Positions 37,453 through 48,364 of a stretch of DNA of 64,000 bases are shown here, piece after piece (position 1 is the first letter of the stretch; each line of letters starts with the position of its first letter). The stretch lies in contig NZ_JABFHF010000007.1 in NCBI RefSeq assembly GCF_015476655.1, positions 124,001-188,000 of the forward strand, read 5' to 3'. A program made the translations under genes and the position numbers. The stretch is from Aquiflexum lacus. Its GTDB lineage: Bacteria > Bacteroidota > Bacteroidia > Cytophagales > Cyclobacteriaceae. The notes under the pieces were generated by a model. It did no database searches, was not told the DNA's origin, and was given only the letters and a program-made list of their open reading frames with translations.

Positions 37453-39678
37453 ATGGAACAAATGTTTATTTATTTGGTCCCTGTATTGGGGATTATAGGC
37501 CTGATAGTGATGGCATTTAAATCTGCTTGGGTAAACAAGCAGGAAACCGGGGATGAAAATATGGTGGAATTGGCAGGCCACATTTCCAAAGGTGCCATGG
37601 CCTTTTTAAAAGCCGAATGGAAAATCCTTGGTTATTTTGTAGTTATCGCCGCAATTATTTTAGGTTGGTCAGGAACATTGGTGGAAACCTCAAGTCCGGT
37701 TATTGCAATTTCATTTATCATTGGGGCCTTTCTGTCGGCCTTTGCGGGTTACATGGGTATGAATATCGCTACCAAGGCCAATGTAAGAACAACACAAGCA
37801 GCCAAAACAAGTTTGAAAGGCGCATTGAATGTGTCCTTTACCGGAGGTTCGGTGATGGGCCTTGGAGTTGCTGGATTGGCAGTACTTGGTATGGGTTCTC
37901 TCTTTATTGTATTTTATAATATGTTTGTCCTTTCCACGGGGGGAGATGTAAATGGAGCTGCCATGGAAACTGCCCTCGAAGTATTGGCAGGGTTTTCATT
38001 GGGTGCTGAATCCATTGCATTGTTTGCGCGTGTGGGTGGTGGTATTTATACCAAAGCCGCTGATGTAGGTGCTGACTTGGTCGGTAAGGTTGAAGCCGGA
38101 ATCCCTGAAGATGATGTAAGAAACCCTGCTACCATTGCCGATAACGTTGGGGATAACGTAGGAGATGTTGCGGGGATGGGAGCTGATCTTTTTGGTTCTT
38201 ATGTAGCTACTATTCTTGCTTCCATGGTATTGGGCCGAGAAATTGTTTCTGCTGATAACTTCGGTGGAATTGCTCCTGTCTTATTACCATTGGTGATCGC
38301 AGGTTTGGGATTGATGTTTTCCATCGTAGGAACTTTCTTTGTCAAGATCACTAAAGAAACTGATAGCGTACAGGCTGCATTGAACAAAGGAAACTGGATT
38401 TCTATTTTGTTAACTGTTGCGGCGTCTTACCCATTGATTATGTATATGTTGCCTGATGGTGATTTGATTTTATCAAGAGGAGGTTCAATTGTCTTTACAA
38501 AAATGGGTGTTTTCGGTGCCGTAGTTATCGGTTTGATTGTAGGTGCTTTGATGAGTATGATTACCGAGTACTATACTTCTATGGGCAAGCGTCCGGTGAA
38601 TTCGATTATCAAACAATCTTCTACAGGTCATGCCACTAACATCATTGGAGGACTTTCTGTGGGAATGGAATCGACTGTTGCACCGATTCTGGTTTTGGCT
38701 GCCGGTATTTACACTTCCTTTTTGGCTGCCGGATTATATGGAGTAGCCATAGCGGCTGCAGGTATGATGGCAACGACAGCCATGCAGTTGGCGATTGATG
38801 CTTTTGGTCCTATTGCAGATAATGCAGGTGGTATTGCTGAAATGTCAGGTTTACCAAAAGAAGTAAGAGAGAGAACTGATATCCTCGATGCTGTTGGAAA
38901 CACTACTGCTGCGTCAGGAAAGGGATTTGCGATTGCATCTGCTGCTTTGACGGCCTTGGCATTGTTTGCCGCCTATGTTGGAATTGCGGGAATTGATTCC
39001 ATAGATATTTATAAAGCAGACGTACTGGCAGGTCTTTTTGTCGGAGCGATGATACCTTTTATTTTCTCTTCCTTGGCAATTGCAGCTGTAGGCCGTGCTG
39101 CCATGGACATGGTCAATGAGGTCAGAAGACAATTCAGAGAGATTCCCGGAATCATGGAGTATAAAGCCAAGCCGGAATATGAAAAATGTGTTGAAATATC
39201 CACTCAGGCGTCATTGAGGGAAATGGTTGCACCAGGTGCAATTGCTTTGTTGACCCCAATAATCGTTGGCTTTGCGTTTGGCCCGGAAGTGTTGGGGGGA
39301 ACCTTGGCAGGCATTACAGTATCAGGGGTACTGATGGGTATTTTCCAAAACAATGCCGGTGGTGCCTGGGACAATGCTAAAAAATCTTTCGAAAAAGGAG
39401 TGATGATTGATGGTGTGATGCAATATAAAGGTTCTGATGCCCACAAGGCTTCTGTTACAGGAGATACAGTAGGCGATCCATTTAAAGATACCTCAGGTCC
39501 ATCTATGAACATATTGATTAAATTGACCTCAATAGTAGCCCTGGTAATCGCACCGCATATTTCTGAAGGTGATAGACATACAAGAACTCATAATGAGGTA
39601 GAAAAAATAGAAATTCAAGAGGTAGTTCCTGATGTTTCGAAGGAAATCGTTTCAATAGAAAATATCGAGATACAGTAG
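37453..39678 (+). CDS. hppA: Membrane-bound ion-translocating pyrophosphatase
   Basis: A 741-residue integral membrane enzyme of about 16 helices that couples PPi hydrolysis to cation export. It shows [40 protein letters not shown] and [14 protein letters not shown]. Ala in [11 protein letters not shown], where potassium-independent enzymes have Lys, indicates potassium dependence. The Glu of [12 protein letters not shown] matches the position found in sodium-pumping members, so sodium or sodium/proton transport is possible, though proton pumping is not excluded. The C-terminus carries an extra hydrophilic tail of about 40 residues rich in Glu, Val and Ile. A promoter precedes it and a terminator follows. 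Confidence 0.95.
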   Translation: MEQMFIYLVPVLGIIGLIVMAFKSAWVNKQETGDENMVELAGHISKGAMAFLKAEWKILGYFVVIAAIILGWSGTLVETSSPVIAISFIIGAFLSAFAGYMGMNIATKANVRTTQAAKTSLKGALNVSFTGGSVMGLGVAGLAVLGMGSLFIVFYNMFVLSTGGDVNGAAMETALEVLAGFSLGAESIALFARVGGGIYTKAADVGADLVGKVEAGIPEDDVRNPATIADNVGDNVGDVAGMGADLFGSYVATILASMVLGREIVSADNFGGIAPVLLPLVIAGLGLMFSIVGTFFVKITKETDSVQAALNKGNWISILLTVAASYPLIMYMLPDGDLILSRGGSIVFTKMGVFGAVVIGLIVGALMSMITEYYTSMGKRPVNSIIKQSSTGHATNIIGGLSVGMESTVAPILVLAAGIYTSFLAAGLYGVAIAAAGMMATTAMQLAIDAFGPIADNAGGIAEMSGLPKEVRERTDILDAVGNTTAASGKGFAIASAALTALALFAAYVGIAGIDSIDIYKADVLAGLFVGAMIPFIFSSLAIAAVGRAAMDMVNEVRRQFREIPGIMEYKAKPEYEKCVEISTQASLREMVAPGAIALLTPIIVGFAFGPEVLGGTLAGITVSGVLMGIFQNNAGGAWDNAKKSFEKGVMIDGVMQYKGSDAHKASVTGDTVGDPFKDTSGPSMNILIKLTSIVALVIAPHISEGDRHTRTHNEVEKIEIQEVVPDVSKEIVSIENIEIQ

Positions 39679-39696
39679 AAGTACCAAAACCGATTT

Positions 39697-39727
39697 AAAA
39701 AAAGCCGTCTTGAAGATGGCTTTTTTT
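39697..39727 (+). terminator. Intrinsic terminator after hppA
   Basis: A 14-bp stem (39697-39710 with 39714-39727, one G-T pair) closes a TGA loop and runs into a nine-T tract, just 18 bases after the stop codon. Confidence 0.88.
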
Positions 39728-40350
39728 TTGACTATGACATATTAGAGTATTTTAAGTCTCTTGTCAATAAATCTATAGAAAGAAGTGTAAGAACACTGTA
39801 ATGAAGAATTTTCTGCATATTCTTTTAATATTCAAAAACATATTTTTTAAATGTATTTACACAATGATGCCAGTTAAATGGTAATTCAATAAACTTCTAG
39901 TCAGGTAATCGAAATGTACGATACTTCCAACTTCGGACGTCCGAACTGTTAATTGAAAAATATTGAATTACTGGCAATGAGGCGAATAACTTTTTTTATC
40001 TAAAATCTAATTTGTAAATTTTTGCAGTAATTAGAAATTATATGTCGCAAAATAACTTAATTAAAAATGAAATTTTATTTTTCGACTTAAAGTAAAATTA
40101 TAATTTTTTGTTAAATTAAATCAAGCCTATTTGTTGTAAAATTTTATAAAATGTAATAATATAGGTTTTTATAAATCTTAAAAACAGTTTGGTTTGCTTC
40201 TAAAAATCTGTATAAAAACCAGAAGATATGCTGGTTTTTGCTGTTTTGATTCAAAGAATTAGATTGATCAACCTGTTTTAATGCCTTTGGTCTGTTATTT
40301 TAATGACGGTGAATATTGAAAACTAATCTTTAACCTTAATTCAAACAACT
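39728..40350. other. Long intergenic region upstream of second susC
   Basis: About 620 AT-rich bases without a gene. It holds the 14-base palindrome TTCGGACGTCCGAA (39932-39945), next to short heptamer-like units on the minus strand, and a 9-bp hairpin AAAAACCAG/CTGGTTTTT with an 8-base loop (40214-40239) about 110 bases before the susC start. No exact TAnnTTTG promoter was found. Confidence 0.5.
40214..40239 (+). promoter_or_regulatory. Leader hairpin upstream of second susC
   Basis: AAAAACCAG-AAGATATG-CTGGTTTTT forms a perfect 9-bp stem ending in five Ts, so it could act as a weak terminator or leader attenuator for the susC/susD genes. Confidence 0.45.
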
Positions 40351-43300
40351 ATGAAGAGAAAATTTACTGGTCTCATTCTTTTCTTATGGGTGATTTCTTT
40401 TGGCATACCGGATGTGTTTGCCCAAGACGCCACCATTAGAGGAAAAGTAACTTCCCGCGATGATGGACAGCCACTTCCGGGAGTATCTGTTTTGGTTCAG
40501 AATACTACCATCGGTACTGTAACAGACATTGATGGAAATTATTCTATTAGTGTACCTACAGGAAACAGTGTATTGAATTACTCATTTATTGGTTTTGAAA
40601 GCCAATCTGTTCAAATTAACAATCGGTCTACAATTGATGTGGTGATGGTCACTGATACCAAGCAACTTTCAGAAGTGGTAGTGACTGCATTTGGTATCGA
40701 GCAGGATAAAAAGACTCTTGGGTATGCTGTTCAAAGAGTAGACAGTGATGATATCATCAGGACCAAACAACCTAATTTGGTCAATTCATTACAAGGTCAG
40801 GCAGCGGGCGTTCAAGTGACCAATGCAGGTGGTGCACCTGGTCAAAGTGCCAGAATCGTCATAAGAGGGATCAATTCATTGAGTCCAGGAGCGGACAATC
40901 AGCCCCTGTTCATCGTGGATGGTATTCAGATTGACAACTCTACCGTCGAATCTCCAGGAACACCTAGAGGACTATCCAATAGGGTGGCGGATCTTAATCC
41001 TGATGATGTGGAATCGATGAGTATTCTTAAAGGAGCCGCTGCAACTGCTCTTTATGGAGTTCGCGCGGCAAATGGTGCAGTCATCATCACCACCAAAAGA
41101 GGAAAAGCAGGTCAAACTGAGGTAAACTTCAGTTCTTCTGTGGGTTTTGAAACCCCAAACCGAATCCCAAGACTTCAGGAAAATTTCGGTCAAGGATTTA
41201 GTGGTGTTTTTGATCCAACGAGCTTTTGGCCTTCCTGGGGCGCTCCTATCTCAGAGGTAGCCCAGACTGTACCTGGACACAAATACCAGAATAACTGGGA
41301 AAGGGTTTTTAATACAGGTGTTCAGGTGTCCAATAATTTAAACATTTCGGGAGGAAGTGAAAATGCCACATTCTTTGGCTCTTTTGGAAGGTTTGACCAC
41401 GACGGTATCATGCCATTTAGTGGATGGTCAAGAACCTCGGCAAAATTAAATGGACAGATAAAAGTCTCAGAGAAATTTAATTTTTCAAGTTCCCTTAATT
41501 ATATCAATTCAGGTGGAAACAGAGTCCCTCATGATAGGTTCATGGAAAGAATGGTTTATTGGGCCGAGACACAAGATGTAAGGGATTACATCAATCCTGA
41601 CGGAACCATGAAAACATATGGTTCTAACACAAACCCGATCTATGATGCAAGGTTCAGTACCTTTGAAGATAATGTGGACAGGTTGATAGGAAACGTTACT
41701 TTAAACTACAAGCCTGCGGATTGGATAGATTTTACTTATCGGGTTGGAGCAGATGTTTTTTCCGATAGCAGGACTGAAATCACCCCTGGCCCTAAAGGGA
41801 TCGATGGCGAAAGGCCTTTGAGTGCCACAGGTTTTATCAGAGAAATAAGGATCAATAGTAGAGATCTGACTTCCACTTTTATTGTTTCCATGCAAAAAAG
41901 GTGGAGTGACAAATGGCATACCTCCCTGAGATTTGGGAATGATATATTTGAGAGAAAATTTGACAGATTATCTTCATTAGGACAAGATTTTGTTATTCCT
42001 GAGTTTTTTAACTTATCCAATACAAGGCAGGTATTCAGTGATCAGGGAAAAAGTATCAGCAGATTGGTAGGTTTTTACGGGGATGTTACTGTGGATTATC
42101 AGGGGACAGTTTTCTTGAACATTACAGGTAGAAATGATATATCTTCCACCTTGCCCCAACAAAACAATTCATTTTTCTACCCATCCTTCAACTTAAGTTA
42201 CCTGTTTTCTGAAACATTTGATTTACCATCTTGGATGTCTTTTGGAAAAATCAGAGCTTCCTATGCAGAGGTAGGTAAAGATACCAACCCTCATTTGCTT
42301 GGGGCGACCTATGTGACACCGTCGATTTATCCATTGGATGGGCAAGTTGGTTTCACAAGATTTGGTGGATTTGGAGATCCTAATTTAAGGCCAGAGAGAA
42401 CATCATCCATAGAATTAGGTACTCAACTTGGTTTTTTGAATAATAGAATAGAGGTTGATATTGCCTATTATAAAAATAACACCAAGGATCAGATTATACC
42501 AGTACCGGTATCGCCAGCCACAGGATTTACTTCCTACATTACCAATGCGGGTGAGATTCAAAATGAAGGAGTGGAATTCATGATCAAAGCTTTGGCCATG
42601 CAAAGAAGTGATTTTAGGTGGAATATCAATTTCAATTTATCCTACAATGATAATCAGGTCAAATCTATCAGAGAGGGTATTGATGAAATAATCATTGGCA
42701 GCCAATTTGGATATGTCGGTAGTACGGTTACCATGAAACTGATTGAAGGAAGGCCTTATGGGGATATTTATGGAAGTAGCTACACTAGATTTTATTCAGG
42801 AGGAAGACCTGAAGGGGTAGAAACCCTGGATAGAAACCTTCCCCTTGTGATAGGTGCTAATGGATTTCCTGTTCGAGACGGAACCCAGTTGATTTTGGGT
42901 AATGCCATTCCCAAATGGTTTGGTGGAATCCGAAATGATTTCAATTATAAGAATTGGGATTTCTCCTTCTTGGTAGATTGGAGATGGGGTGTAGATCAAT
43001 ATAATCAATTTGATAACTTCTTGTCCGCATTTGGACTCAATGAATACACAAATGACCGAAATGATACTAAGGTATTTGAAGGTGTATTATCCGATGGATC
43101 CCAGAATACCCAAGAGGTATGGTTAGGTCAAGGAGTAGGTCCTGATGGGAGAAATTATGGAGCGGGTTTTTATAGAAATACCTATAGGTCAGTCAGTGAA
43201 AATTTTGTGCAAGACGCGAGCTTTGTGAAACTGAGGAACATCACACTTGGCTATAATTTCAACCCAAGGTTATTGGAAAAGACCTTTATCAGATCTCTGA

Positions 43301-43461
43301 GGGCATCGGTTGCTGCTAACAATATCATCCTTTACACACCTTGGGATGGATTTGACCCTGAATCGTTCAGTGCGGGTGCAGGCGGTAATGCTGTCGGCTT
43401 TTCAGGTCTTGGATTCCCGGCGGTTCAAAGCTTCTTTTTTACTTTAAATCTTGGATTCTAA
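40351..43461 (+). CDS. SusC/RagA-type TonB-dependent transporter, second copy
   Basis: A 1036-residue outer-membrane transporter. It has a signal peptide to VFAQ, a carboxypeptidase-regulatory-like domain (about 28-105, IRGKVTSRDDGQPLPGVSVL), TonB box region (SEVVVTAFGIEQ), plug (LQGQAAGVQVTNAGGAPGQS; ILKGAAATALYGVRAANGAV) and beta-barrel. Unlike the first SusC it has no STN domain and no sigma/anti-sigma genes beside it, so its control must differ. The susD gene follows after 12 bases. Next come a peptidase and a carboxypeptidase, which hints at peptide rather than glycan uptake. Confidence 0.95.
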   Translation: MKRKFTGLILFLWVISFGIPDVFAQDATIRGKVTSRDDGQPLPGVSVLVQNTTIGTVTDIDGNYSISVPTGNSVLNYSFIGFESQSVQINNRSTIDVVMVTDTKQLSEVVVTAFGIEQDKKTLGYAVQRVDSDDIIRTKQPNLVNSLQGQAAGVQVTNAGGAPGQSARIVIRGINSLSPGADNQPLFIVDGIQIDNSTVESPGTPRGLSNRVADLNPDDVESMSILKGAAATALYGVRAANGAVIITTKRGKAGQTEVNFSSSVGFETPNRIPRLQENFGQGFSGVFDPTSFWPSWGAPISEVAQTVPGHKYQNNWERVFNTGVQVSNNLNISGGSENATFFGSFGRFDHDGIMPFSGWSRTSAKLNGQIKVSEKFNFSSSLNYINSGGNRVPHDRFMERMVYWAETQDVRDYINPDGTMKTYGSNTNPIYDARFSTFEDNVDRLIGNVTLNYKPADWIDFTYRVGADVFSDSRTEITPGPKGIDGERPLSATGFIREIRINSRDLTSTFIVSMQKRWSDKWHTSLRFGNDIFERKFDRLSSLGQDFVIPEFFNLSNTRQVFSDQGKSISRLVGFYGDVTVDYQGTVFLNITGRNDISSTLPQQNNSFFYPSFNLSYLFSETFDLPSWMSFGKIRASYAEVGKDTNPHLLGATYVTPSIYPLDGQVGFTRFGGFGDPNLRPERTSSIELGTQLGFLNNRIEVDIAYYKNNTKDQIIPVPVSPATGFTSYITNAGEIQNEGVEFMIKALAMQRSDFRWNINFNLSYNDNQVKSIREGIDEIIIGSQFGYVGSTVTMKLIEGRPYGDIYGSSYTRFYSGGRPEGVETLDRNLPLVIGANGFPVRDGTQLILGNAIPKWFGGIRNDFNYKNWDFSFLVDWRWGVDQYNQFDNFLSAFGLNEYTNDRNDTKVFEGVLSDGSQNTQEVWLGQGVGPDGRNYGAGFYRNTYRSVSENFVQDASFVKLRNITLGYNFNPRLLEKTFIRSLRASVAANNIILYTPWDGFDPESFSAGAGGNAVGFSGLGFPAVQSFFFTLNLGF

Positions 43462-43473
43462 AAACCAGCAATC

Positions 43474-44886
43474 ATGAAAAACTTATCAAAAATTAAATTA
43501 ATCTTGATAGCATCGATGATGGTGTTTTTGGCATCTTGTGATGAATGGCTCGATGTCAATGAAAACCCAAATAATCCAACTGATGCCCCTATCCAAGGAT
43601 TATTGACAAATGTAATACTGGAATCTACAATGAATGTATATAGAGCAGGTTCTATTTCCAGTAATTATGTGCAGCACCTCGCTTCTCCAAATCCATCCAG
43701 CTCATCTGATATCATGGATCCGTTGGATTTCAGTGGTACTTGGGGTTCCTTTTATTCGGTAATGTCTGATAACACTGATTTGATCAGGAAGGCGGAAGAT
43801 TTGGGAGCCTCACACTATGTGGGTGTTGGCCAGACCATGATGGCTTTGAATCTTGGAATGGTCGTGGATATGTGGGGTAATGTCCCTTTTTCTGAAGGTT
43901 TTACCTTTGAAACTGTAACGCCGGTATTTGATAGTGATCAGCAATTGTATGCTGAGGTCATTTCTTTACTGGATCAGGCAATCACCAATTTTAACAGTAC
44001 ATCCACTGTCACGCTAAGGGGAGATGATTTTATATATCAGGGAAATATCCCTCAATGGATCAAATTTGCGAATTCACTTAAAGCAAGGTTTTTAATCCAT
44101 ACCAAAGGTAAAGCCGGATACAATGCTGCAGATGTTTTATCCGCAGTTTCAGCTGGATTTGCTGCAAACGCTGATGATGCCAAGATGAATTTCTTTGAGC
44201 AGAGGAGAAATCCTTGGGAAATCATTGCACTCAACAATCAAAACCTTCTTTTAGGGGGTTGGATTTCTTCCCAATTTATTGAAGCTTTGGATGGTACTTC
44301 TTATCCAGTATCAGACCCGAGGTTACCATTGATGGTAGGAGCAACGGACGCTGGTGAATATATCGGAGTACCAAATGGCGCAGGAAGGGGCGATGCTCCT
44401 GAAAGGGGAGCCAGATCAGTGTTGATTCCAGGACAATATTATACTTCCAGAATAGGACCGGTTTTGATCATGACTTATTCTGAACTCAAGTTCGTTGAAG
44501 CGGAAGCAGTGTTTGAAACGGATAAACCACGTGCCTACGCAGCTTACCTTGAAGGCATAAGAGCCCACATGAACATGTTATCTGTGGACAATGCATCCTT
44601 GGAGCAATATATTGCCCATCCATCAGTGAGTATGGGAGTAGCTGTATTCACTGTCAACGATATCTTTAAAGAGAAATGGATCGCTACTTTCCTAAACCCT
44701 GAAACTTGGAACGACGCCAGAAGATTCAATTACGCTTATCAGGATATGACACTTCCTGAAAATCTTAATCCTAATCTCAATGGTCAGTTTATCCGAAGGT
44801 TGGCTTATCCTGACTCAGAGGTGAGTAGAAATGGGCAGAATGTACCATCGGTGACACTTCTGGATAGAATTTGGTGGAACCAATAA
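43474..44886 (+). CDS. SusD-like lipoprotein (SusD_2 type)
   Basis: A 470-residue lipoprotein with lipobox FLASC, then the DVNENPNNPTD segment typical of the SusD_2/SusD-like group. Further family features are GVGQTMMALNLGMVVDMWGN, YSELKFVEAEAVFETDK and FKEKWIATFLNPETWNDARR. It partners with the SusC encoded 12 bases upstream and would capture substrate at the cell surface. A strong terminator follows, so the pair forms its own transcription unit. Confidence 0.93.
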   Translation: MKNLSKIKLILIASMMVFLASCDEWLDVNENPNNPTDAPIQGLLTNVILESTMNVYRAGSISSNYVQHLASPNPSSSSDIMDPLDFSGTWGSFYSVMSDNTDLIRKAEDLGASHYVGVGQTMMALNLGMVVDMWGNVPFSEGFTFETVTPVFDSDQQLYAEVISLLDQAITNFNSTSTVTLRGDDFIYQGNIPQWIKFANSLKARFLIHTKGKAGYNAADVLSAVSAGFAANADDAKMNFFEQRRNPWEIIALNNQNLLLGGWISSQFIEALDGTSYPVSDPRLPLMVGATDAGEYIGVPNGAGRGDAPERGARSVLIPGQYYTSRIGPVLIMTYSELKFVEAEAVFETDKPRAYAAYLEGIRAHMNMLSVDNASLEQYIAHPSVSMGVAVFTVNDIFKEKWIATFLNPETWNDARRFNYAYQDMTLPENLNPNLNGQFIRRLAYPDSEVSRNGQNVPSVTLLDRIWWNQ

Positions 44887-44896
44887 AACAGAAAGT

Positions 44897-44928
44897 AAAA
44901 AAGTCCTCACACCGTTGAGGACTTTTTT
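44897..44928 (+). terminator. Intrinsic terminator after second susD
   Basis: A 13-bp stem (AAAAAAGTCCTCA with TGAGGACTTTTTT) with a 6-base loop and T-rich tail, 10 bases after the stop codon. Confidence 0.88.
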
Positions 44929-44984
44929 GTTTTTATTTCAACTTAAATTTGTAAATTATTTTTTACACATATAACCTAAGGTAA

Positions 44985-47081
44985 ATGAAGAAGTATCTAC
45001 TCAACACATTCATAAGTTTCTGTTTGGTAATTGGTCAATCTTATGCCCAATCATTTACAATAGAGGAAATTTCATCTTTTTCCTTTCCTTCCGAGCTTGT
45101 CAGTGCTCCATCTGAAAATAGATTTGCTTGGTCAATGAATGAAAAAGGATTGAGAAACATATATGTTGCTCAATACCCTGTATTCGAGGCTAAAAAAGTA
45201 ACTTCTTTTGATAAAGATGATGGGCAGGAAATCACCAGTCTACAGTTTTCCAAGGATTCTGAATGGTTGGTTTTTGTCAGGGGTGGAGAACATGGAAGCA
45301 ATTGGGAGTATAATGTAGGGATCAATCCCTCCCAAGAACCATTAATACCCAAAGTCGAAATATGGAAAGTGCCCTATAAAGGAGGTAGTGAACAGGTCTT
45401 GGCGATTGGAGACAATCCTAAAATATCCCCTTTTGATAATACCATTGCATTTATCAAAAACAGGCAGGTTTGGACTATCCCGCTAAGCGGTGATAAAGAA
45501 TCCCAACTATTTGAAATAAAGGGAGGGATTTCTGGTTTTGAATGGTCTCCTGATGGCAAAAAGATTTTATTTTCAGTAAACCGAAATACACATAACTTGA
45601 TCGGCATCTATGATGTTGAGTCAAAAGCAATCCAATACCTAGCGCCTTCTTTTAGTAGAGATGGTATGCCTAAATGGTCTCCGAACGGTGAACAGGTTGC
45701 TTTTATCAGGAGGCAGGGAGGTACAGGAGGAGTTTACCCGATTTTGGAACAAAGACATATTCCTTGGGAAATTTGGGTGGCAGACGTAAATACCGGTATG
45801 GGGGAATTAAGATGGAAAGCACCTGAAACTTTAAGAGGATCGGTGCCCACAACTCATGGAGGACCCAATCTACATTGGGCCAATGACACTACGCTGGTTT
45901 TCCTTTCCTATGGTGACGGTTGGCCACATATGTATGCCCTCAATGCCAAGACCGGGCTTCCCCGTCAACTGACCAAAGGTGAATATATGGTAGAGCATAT
46001 CAGTTTGAGCCAAGATGGGTCCTACTTGGTCTTTTCAGCCAACACAGGGCCTAATGAGGAGGATATAGACCGAAGGCATATTGGCATGGTGCCGGTTTCC
46101 GGTGGCGAAATGGAGCTTTTGACCCAAGGAAAAGGAATAGAGGCTATTCCTGTTGTTTTGTCTGACAATGATCACATAGCTTACCTTTCTTCTACAGCCC
46201 AAAGACCCCTCCTTCCTGCTGTTTCCCGCAAATCATCTGGCGAAAGCACGTTAATTGGTCAAAATCTGATTCCTTTTGAATTCCCGGAAAGTAAATTAGT
46301 GGAACCAAAACAAATTAAATTCAAGACTTCCGATGGGTTCACTGTGCATGGTCAGATCTTTGAAAAGGAAGGTGGTCCAGAGAAGAAACCTGCTGTTTTG
46401 TTTGTACACGGAGGTCCCCAAAGACAAATGCTGCTAGGCTGGCATTATGGAGATTATTATTCCAACACTTATGCCGTTAATCAGTATTTGGCTGAATTGG
46501 GATTTGTTGTTGTTTCAGTCAATTTCCGTTTAGGGATAGGCTATGGATATGAATTTCATAAACCTGCTAGGACCTATTGGCAAGGCGCTGAGGAATATAT
46601 TGATGTCAAAGCTGCGGGGGAATATTTGGCAGGATTATCCCAAGTAGATCCAAATAGAATCGGGATTTATGGGGGGTCTTATGGAGGCTATTTAACAGCC
46701 CTTGCCTTGGGAAAGGATTCAGATCTTTTTGCAGCCGGAGTAGATATCCATGGTGTTCACGAACTTTCAAGTAGATTACAAATGCCGGAAGGCTATGAAA
46801 AAGTCCCGGATTTTGATAAAGCGATGACAACAGCTTGGTTTTCTTCACCACTTGCTTATTTGGATACCTGGACATCACCCGTACTGTTTATTCATGGTGA
46901 TGATGACCGTAATGTTCAGGTCAGCCATACCACGGATTTGATCAGGAGATTTGAGGAAAGAAAAATGCCTTATGAATATTTGATCATACCGGATGATTCA
47001 CACCATTGGATGAAGCATTCAAACCTCGTCAAAGTCAATAGAGCTACTGTTGAATTTTTAAAAAAACAACTTAATCCATAA
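44985..47081 (+). CDS. S9 family peptidase (DPP/acylaminoacyl-peptidase-like), exported
   Basis: A 698-residue protein with a signal peptide ending SYAQ, an N-terminal propeller of WD40-like/TolB-like blades (SPDGKKILFSVN; WSPNGEQVAFIRRQ) and a C-terminal alpha/beta hydrolase. The triad is S565 (YGGSYGGYL), D641 (HGDDDRNVQ) and a His in DDSHHWM. It should release di- or oligopeptides in the periplasm. Its stop codon overlaps the start of the next gene by one base (TAATG), implying translational coupling with the D-Ala-D-Ala carboxypeptidase. A TAAATTTG element lies at 44944-44951 upstream. Confidence 0.9.
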   Translation: MKKYLLNTFISFCLVIGQSYAQSFTIEEISSFSFPSELVSAPSENRFAWSMNEKGLRNIYVAQYPVFEAKKVTSFDKDDGQEITSLQFSKDSEWLVFVRGGEHGSNWEYNVGINPSQEPLIPKVEIWKVPYKGGSEQVLAIGDNPKISPFDNTIAFIKNRQVWTIPLSGDKESQLFEIKGGISGFEWSPDGKKILFSVNRNTHNLIGIYDVESKAIQYLAPSFSRDGMPKWSPNGEQVAFIRRQGGTGGVYPILEQRHIPWEIWVADVNTGMGELRWKAPETLRGSVPTTHGGPNLHWANDTTLVFLSYGDGWPHMYALNAKTGLPRQLTKGEYMVEHISLSQDGSYLVFSANTGPNEEDIDRRHIGMVPVSGGEMELLTQGKGIEAIPVVLSDNDHIAYLSSTAQRPLLPAVSRKSSGESTLIGQNLIPFEFPESKLVEPKQIKFKTSDGFTVHGQIFEKEGGPEKKPAVLFVHGGPQRQMLLGWHYGDYYSNTYAVNQYLAELGFVVVSVNFRLGIGYGYEFHKPARTYWQGAEEYIDVKAAGEYLAGLSQVDPNRIGIYGGSYGGYLTALALGKDSDLFAAGVDIHGVHELSSRLQMPEGYEKVPDFDKAMTTAWFSSPLAYLDTWTSPVLFIHGDDDRNVQVSHTTDLIRRFEERKMPYEYLIIPDDSHHWMKHSNLVKVNRATVEFLKKQLNP

Positions 47082-48364
47082 TGAATAGGTCTTTTGTAAT
47101 TCTCATAATTTTTCTTGTTGCATTTACCAACCAATCAGAAGCTCAAAAGTTGAGAGAAAGAAAAGTGCGGAAAATGTTGACAAATTCTGAAATTATGAAT
47201 GAACATTTTGTCGGATTTATGCTTCAGGAAGAAAGTGGTAAAGTAGTTTATGCACAACATGAGGACATCCATTTTGTACCTGCTTCCAATACCAAATTGT
47301 TGACATTATACACGGCCATGAATGTCCTGGGAGATTCTATCCCGGCTTTCAAATATCAGATACTTGGGGATTCCTTGATTATTTGGGGGACAGGCGATCC
47401 TTCGTTTCTTCACCCAAAGTTGGATAACAGAAAAACTTATGATTTTTTGGTAAATTCTACTTATAAGATTTTTTTGGCAAATGAACCTGATCTGGATTTT
47501 GAACCTAGCTATTGGAGATCAGACCTAAGTTATTTCCCGATGTATGGAAATATGGCAACGATCAAAGCCGATCCTTCATTAGGTTTATTTGTTTTCCCAA
47601 AACCAATTTCCAGATATGTGGTACTGGATTCAACAATTACCTCGACAAGGTTTAATATCAATCGGTCAAAAACAGGAAAACAATTGGTATACCCCAATAA
47701 GACAATTCCTGAGGATTTCCAAAGGACCATACCATTCCCCATGGACATGCAGGTAACACGGATATTGTTACAGGATACGCTGAAAAAAGAGATCAATTTG
47801 ATCCAAAAGAAAAGACCTTCTGAAATAAACACTTTTTTTAGTATACCTTCTGACAGTCTGTTTAAGCACATGATGTTGCCAAGTGATAATTTTCTGGCAG
47901 AGCAGATACTATTATTATGTTCGGGAGTAATTTCAGACTCCCTGGATGTCAAAACAACCATTGCTTTCGGATTGGAAAACCATTACAAGGATTTTAAAAA
48001 TCCACCAGTTTGGGAAGATGGATCCGGGTTGTCGAGGTTCAATCTTTTCACACCAAATACAGTCTTGGAGGTTTTGAACCTTTTGGAAACTAAGATTGGC
48101 GATAAAGAGCGGCTTAAATCATTATTGCCAGCTGGGGGTGTGAGTGGGACACTCAGAGCAGCCTATAAAACGGACAATGGTAAACCCTTTGTTTGGGCTA
48201 AAACAGGCTCTTTAAGATATATGCATCTTCAAAGTGGTTGGCTTGAGACAAGGAAAGGAAAAGTTTATAAATATGTCTTTATGAACAATAATTTTGTTCG
48301 ACCTACCTCAGAAGTAAGAAATGAAATGGTAAGGATAATGACCGAAATACATGAAAAATATTAA
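47081..48364 (+). CDS. dacB: D-alanyl-D-alanine carboxypeptidase, S13 family (PBP4-like)
   Basis: A 427-residue periplasmic penicillin-binding protein with a signal peptide to SEAQ. The three active-site motifs are SNTK (S69-K72, PASNTKLL), SDN at 268-270 (PSDNFLAEQ) and KTG at 374-376 (WAKTGSLRYMH), in the order expected for family S13. The large insertion between the first and second motif is present. It trims the terminal D-Ala of peptidoglycan peptides or cuts cross-links. Overlap of its start with the S9 peptidase stop suggests joint expression. The symbol follows the family. Confidence 0.9.
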   Translation: MNRSFVILIIFLVAFTNQSEAQKLRERKVRKMLTNSEIMNEHFVGFMLQEESGKVVYAQHEDIHFVPASNTKLLTLYTAMNVLGDSIPAFKYQILGDSLIIWGTGDPSFLHPKLDNRKTYDFLVNSTYKIFLANEPDLDFEPSYWRSDLSYFPMYGNMATIKADPSLGLFVFPKPISRYVVLDSTITSTRFNINRSKTGKQLVYPNKTIPEDFQRTIPFPMDMQVTRILLQDTLKKEINLIQKKRPSEINTFFSIPSDSLFKHMMLPSDNFLAEQILLLCSGVISDSLDVKTTIAFGLENHYKDFKNPPVWEDGSGLSRFNLFTPNTVLEVLNLLETKIGDKERLKSLLPAGGVSGTLRAAYKTDNGKPFVWAKTGSLRYMHLQSGWLETRKGKVYKYVFMNNNFVRPTSEVRNEMVRIMTEIHEKY

